NCBI GenBank assembly: GCA_017527945.1 | Contig: JAFXPL010000167.1 | Coordinates: 1-61,713, forward strand | Origin: Bacteroidales bacterium | GTDB taxonomy: Bacteria; Bacteroidota; Bacteroidia; Bacteroidales; WCHB1-69 | Direction of reading: 5' to 3' | DNA: 61,713 nucleotides | Shown here: positions 60,488 through 61,713 of the stretch, in pieces | How positions within the stretch are numbered: the stretch's first letter is position 1 | How the letters are laid out: the number at the start of each line of letters is the position of its first letter | Position numbers and translations under genes: made by a program | Notes under the pieces: generated by a model | What the model was told of the DNA's origin: nothing | What the model saw: only the letters and a program-made list of their open reading frames with translations | The model's database searches: none

Positions 60488-61159
60488 TCAAATGTTGTAA
60501 TTCCGAGGGCCGAATATGGCGCTGCCGATGCGGACAAGGGTGCTGCCTTCTTCGATGGCGATGGGATAGTCATCGGTCATGCCCATTGAAAGTTCCTTGA
60601 AATCAGAATTTTGTGAAAAATACTTGGTTTTAAGGATTTCAAAGATGTCATGTAAGTGGTGAAATTCCCGGCGCACTTGCTCGTGGTTATCCGTAAAAGT
60701 GGCCATGCCCATGACTCCGTGAATCTCCACGTTCTTAAAATCTTGGAAAACAGGGTTTTGAAGCATTTCTTCGCATTCTTCCTGGGTAAAGCCGAATTTG
60801 GTCTCTTCTTCCGCGATGTGGAACTGCAAGAGGCAGGGAATCACGCGGTTGTGCTTCGCAGCTTGTTTGTTGACCTCTTTAAGCAGGTCGAGGCTGTCGA
60901 TGCTGTGGATGAGGGAGACATACGGGGCGATGTATTTAACCTTGTTGGTCTGGAGGTGGCCGATGAAGTGCCATTCGATGTCTTCAGGCAGTTGTTCGTG
61001 CTTGGCCTTCATTTCTTGGGCATGGTTTTCACCAAAAACGCGCTGTCCGTGTTGGTACAGCGCGGCAATGTCTTCCGCCGGCTTGAATTTGGAAACGGCG
61101 ACCAGGCGCACTCCGGCGGGCAGTGAAGCCCGGATTTCGTCGTATTTTTCGATGTTCAT
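60488..61159 (-). CDS. yggS: YggS/PLPBP family PLP homeostasis protein
   Basis: 223 aa. The PLP lysine is in VAVSKFKPAEDI near 24; FGENHAQEM, WHFIGHLQTNKVKYI and LSMGMTDDYPIAIEEGSTLVRIGSAIFG are diagnostic. It binds PLP and keeps B6 and amino-acid pools in balance, with no known turnover. It lies 15 bases after tRNA-Arg(CCG). Confidence 0.95.
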   Translation of the reverse strand: MNIEKYDEIRASLPAGVRLVAVSKFKPAEDIAALYQHGQRVFGENHAQEMKAKHEQLPEDIEWHFIGHLQTNKVKYIAPYVSLIHSIDSLDLLKEVNKQAAKHNRVIPCLLQFHIAEEETKFGFTQEECEEMLQNPVFQDFKNVEIHGVMGMATFTDNHEQVRREFHHLHDIFEILKTKYFSQNSDFKELSMGMTDDYPIAIEEGSTLVRIGSAIFGPRNYNI

Positions 61160-61174
61160 ACGGACTGTAATTAG

Positions 61175-61248
61175 TGACCCCGGCGGGATTCAAACCCACG
61201 ACTTTCAGAACCGGAATCTGACGTTCTATTCAGCTGAACTACGGGGCC
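61175..61248 (-). tRNA. tRNA-Arg (anticodon CCG)
   Basis: 74 nt: acceptor GGCCCCG/CGGGGTC with one G-T pair, anticodon stem CAGA/TCTG around TTCCGGT gives CCG, discriminator A. CCA is not encoded. Followed by yggS without a visible terminator, so they may share a transcript. Confidence 0.95.
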
Positions 61249-61260
61249 GGTTTTCGGCGG

Positions 61261-61268
61261 CAAAAATA
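61261..61268 (-). promoter_or_regulatory. Promoter -7 element of tRNA-Arg(CCG)
   Basis: Minus-strand TATTTTTG fits TAnnTTTG, 12 bases before the tRNA 5' end. Confidence 0.55.
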
Positions 61269-61516
61269 CATTTTTTTTCGATATGCGGAGGAGGTGTTCA
61301 GGAAAGGATTTCAAGTTGTCGGATTGCTGAGTTGTTGATGCAAAATGACAGGTGCAAACCAGATTTTTTCCTTTTTCTCCTTCGTTTAGATGTCTTTTCG
61401 TTATGCTTGAGCCTCTTTGTTGTAAAAAAATAGGCTTTCAAATATTTGATTTATAGGCAGTTGATATAAAAATAGAAAAAAATATTCGAAAAGGTGTGTG
61501 GATATTGAAAAAAGTG
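61269..61516. other. Noncoding gap between two tRNA genes
   Basis: AT-rich intergenic DNA between divergent tRNA-Arg(CCG) and tRNA-Asn. Apart from their promoter regions I see no convincing ORF, hairpin or repeat. Confidence 0.6.
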
Positions 61517-61524
61517 TATTTTTG
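61517..61524 (+). promoter_or_regulatory. Promoter -7 element of tRNA-Asn
   Basis: TATTTTTG after an A-tract, 18 bases before the tRNA 5' end. Confidence 0.6.
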
Positions 61525-61542
61525 CGCCATCAAAAAAGGAAC

Positions 61543-61616
61543 GCTTCCTTAGCTCAGTTGGTTAGAGCATCTGACTGTTAATCAGAGGGTCCAAGGTTCA
61601 AGTCCTTGAGGGAGCG
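61543..61616 (+). tRNA. tRNA-Asn (anticodon GUU)
   Basis: 74 nt: acceptor GCTTCCT/AGGGAGC (one T-G pair), D arm GCTC...GAGC, anticodon loop CTGTTAA gives GTT, T arm CAAGG/CCTTG, discriminator G. Confidence 0.95.
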
Positions 61617-61623
61617 CAAAACG

Positions 61624-61659
61624 AAAGCACCGAATTTCAACAGGTTCGGTGCTTTTTTT
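61624..61659 (+). terminator. Terminator after tRNA-Asn
   Basis: 11-bp perfect stem AAAGCACCGAA with TTCGGTGCTTT (61624-61634 with 61645-61655), then T residues. Confidence 0.9.
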
Positions 61660-61713
61660 GTTGCCGAATCCCCATACCGAGAAAAGGGCGATTTCAACGG
61701 GTTTTGTGCTGAA

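Overview
The window is chromosome from an anaerobic member of the Bacteroidota, most likely order Bacteroidales. Evidence: promoters of the TAnnTTTG (-7) type lie in front of many genes; three secreted proteins carry a C-terminal type IX secretion (T9SS) sorting domain and porQ is present; a GldA-like ATPase is present; and hydG with a TM1266-type regulator points to an [FeFe]-hydrogenase. Six tRNA genes are present: Arg-CCU, Ser-GGA, Arg-ACG, Gln-UUG, Arg-CCG and Asn-GUU. No species is assigned.

Layout. 1-325: the 3' end of pepT, its terminator and tRNA-Arg(CCU). 287-6320: a compact ~6.0 kb integrated element inserted in that tRNA gene. It has a tyrosine integrase, a Cys-rich unknown protein, an AlpA-like HTH protein, an unknown protein, a gene II/X-type replication initiator, two phage small-terminase-like proteins and two small unknowns, all on the minus strand. 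Between the genes lie direct repeats shared by both ends, perfect palindromes with iteron-like repeats, and an operator-like array. It has no capsid, large terminase or conjugation gene, so it looks like a phage satellite or small replicative island; this is the best candidate for an undescribed system here.

6361-13810 (minus): lptC, a TPR protein, an outer-membrane barrel protein, coaX, pdxA, serA and serC (the last two supply serine and feed B6 synthesis). 13977-17062 (plus): tRNA-Ser and an ExbB / unknown membrane protein / ExbD / ExbD cluster. 17148-23891 (plus): a T9SS cargo protein, yicC, der, miaB and rlmN. 23984-25771 (minus): hydG and a TM1266-like regulator. 25911-35775 (plus): a secreted protein, a GldA-like ATPase coupled to a cut-down molybdopterin-oxidoreductase-like protein, a tolC gene broken by an amber codon, macA/macB-type export genes and an ABC-F ATPase. 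35850-37939 (minus): gcvH, frr, a 2TM protein and pyrH. 38075-40391 (plus): porQ and a DegT aminotransferase. 40386-48753 (minus): acyltransferase, LD-carboxypeptidase, SDR, small lipoprotein, sufE, AsmA-like protein, lipoprotein and a PPAD-like secreted arginine deiminase. 48810-53513: tRNA-Arg(ACG), tRNA-Gln, nusA and infB. 53598-61248 (minus): queD, secreted endonuclease I, holA, an unknown, folE, an MBL hydrolase, a YwqK/MORN-repeat protein, murB, yggS and tRNA-Arg(CCG). 61543-61616: tRNA-Asn and its terminator.

Other notable points: SerC has arginine where the PLP-binding lysine should be; several housekeeping genes have short tandem repeats of differing unit directly before their start codons; REP-like hairpins lie between genes. 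All calls are from reading the sequence; no database search was run.
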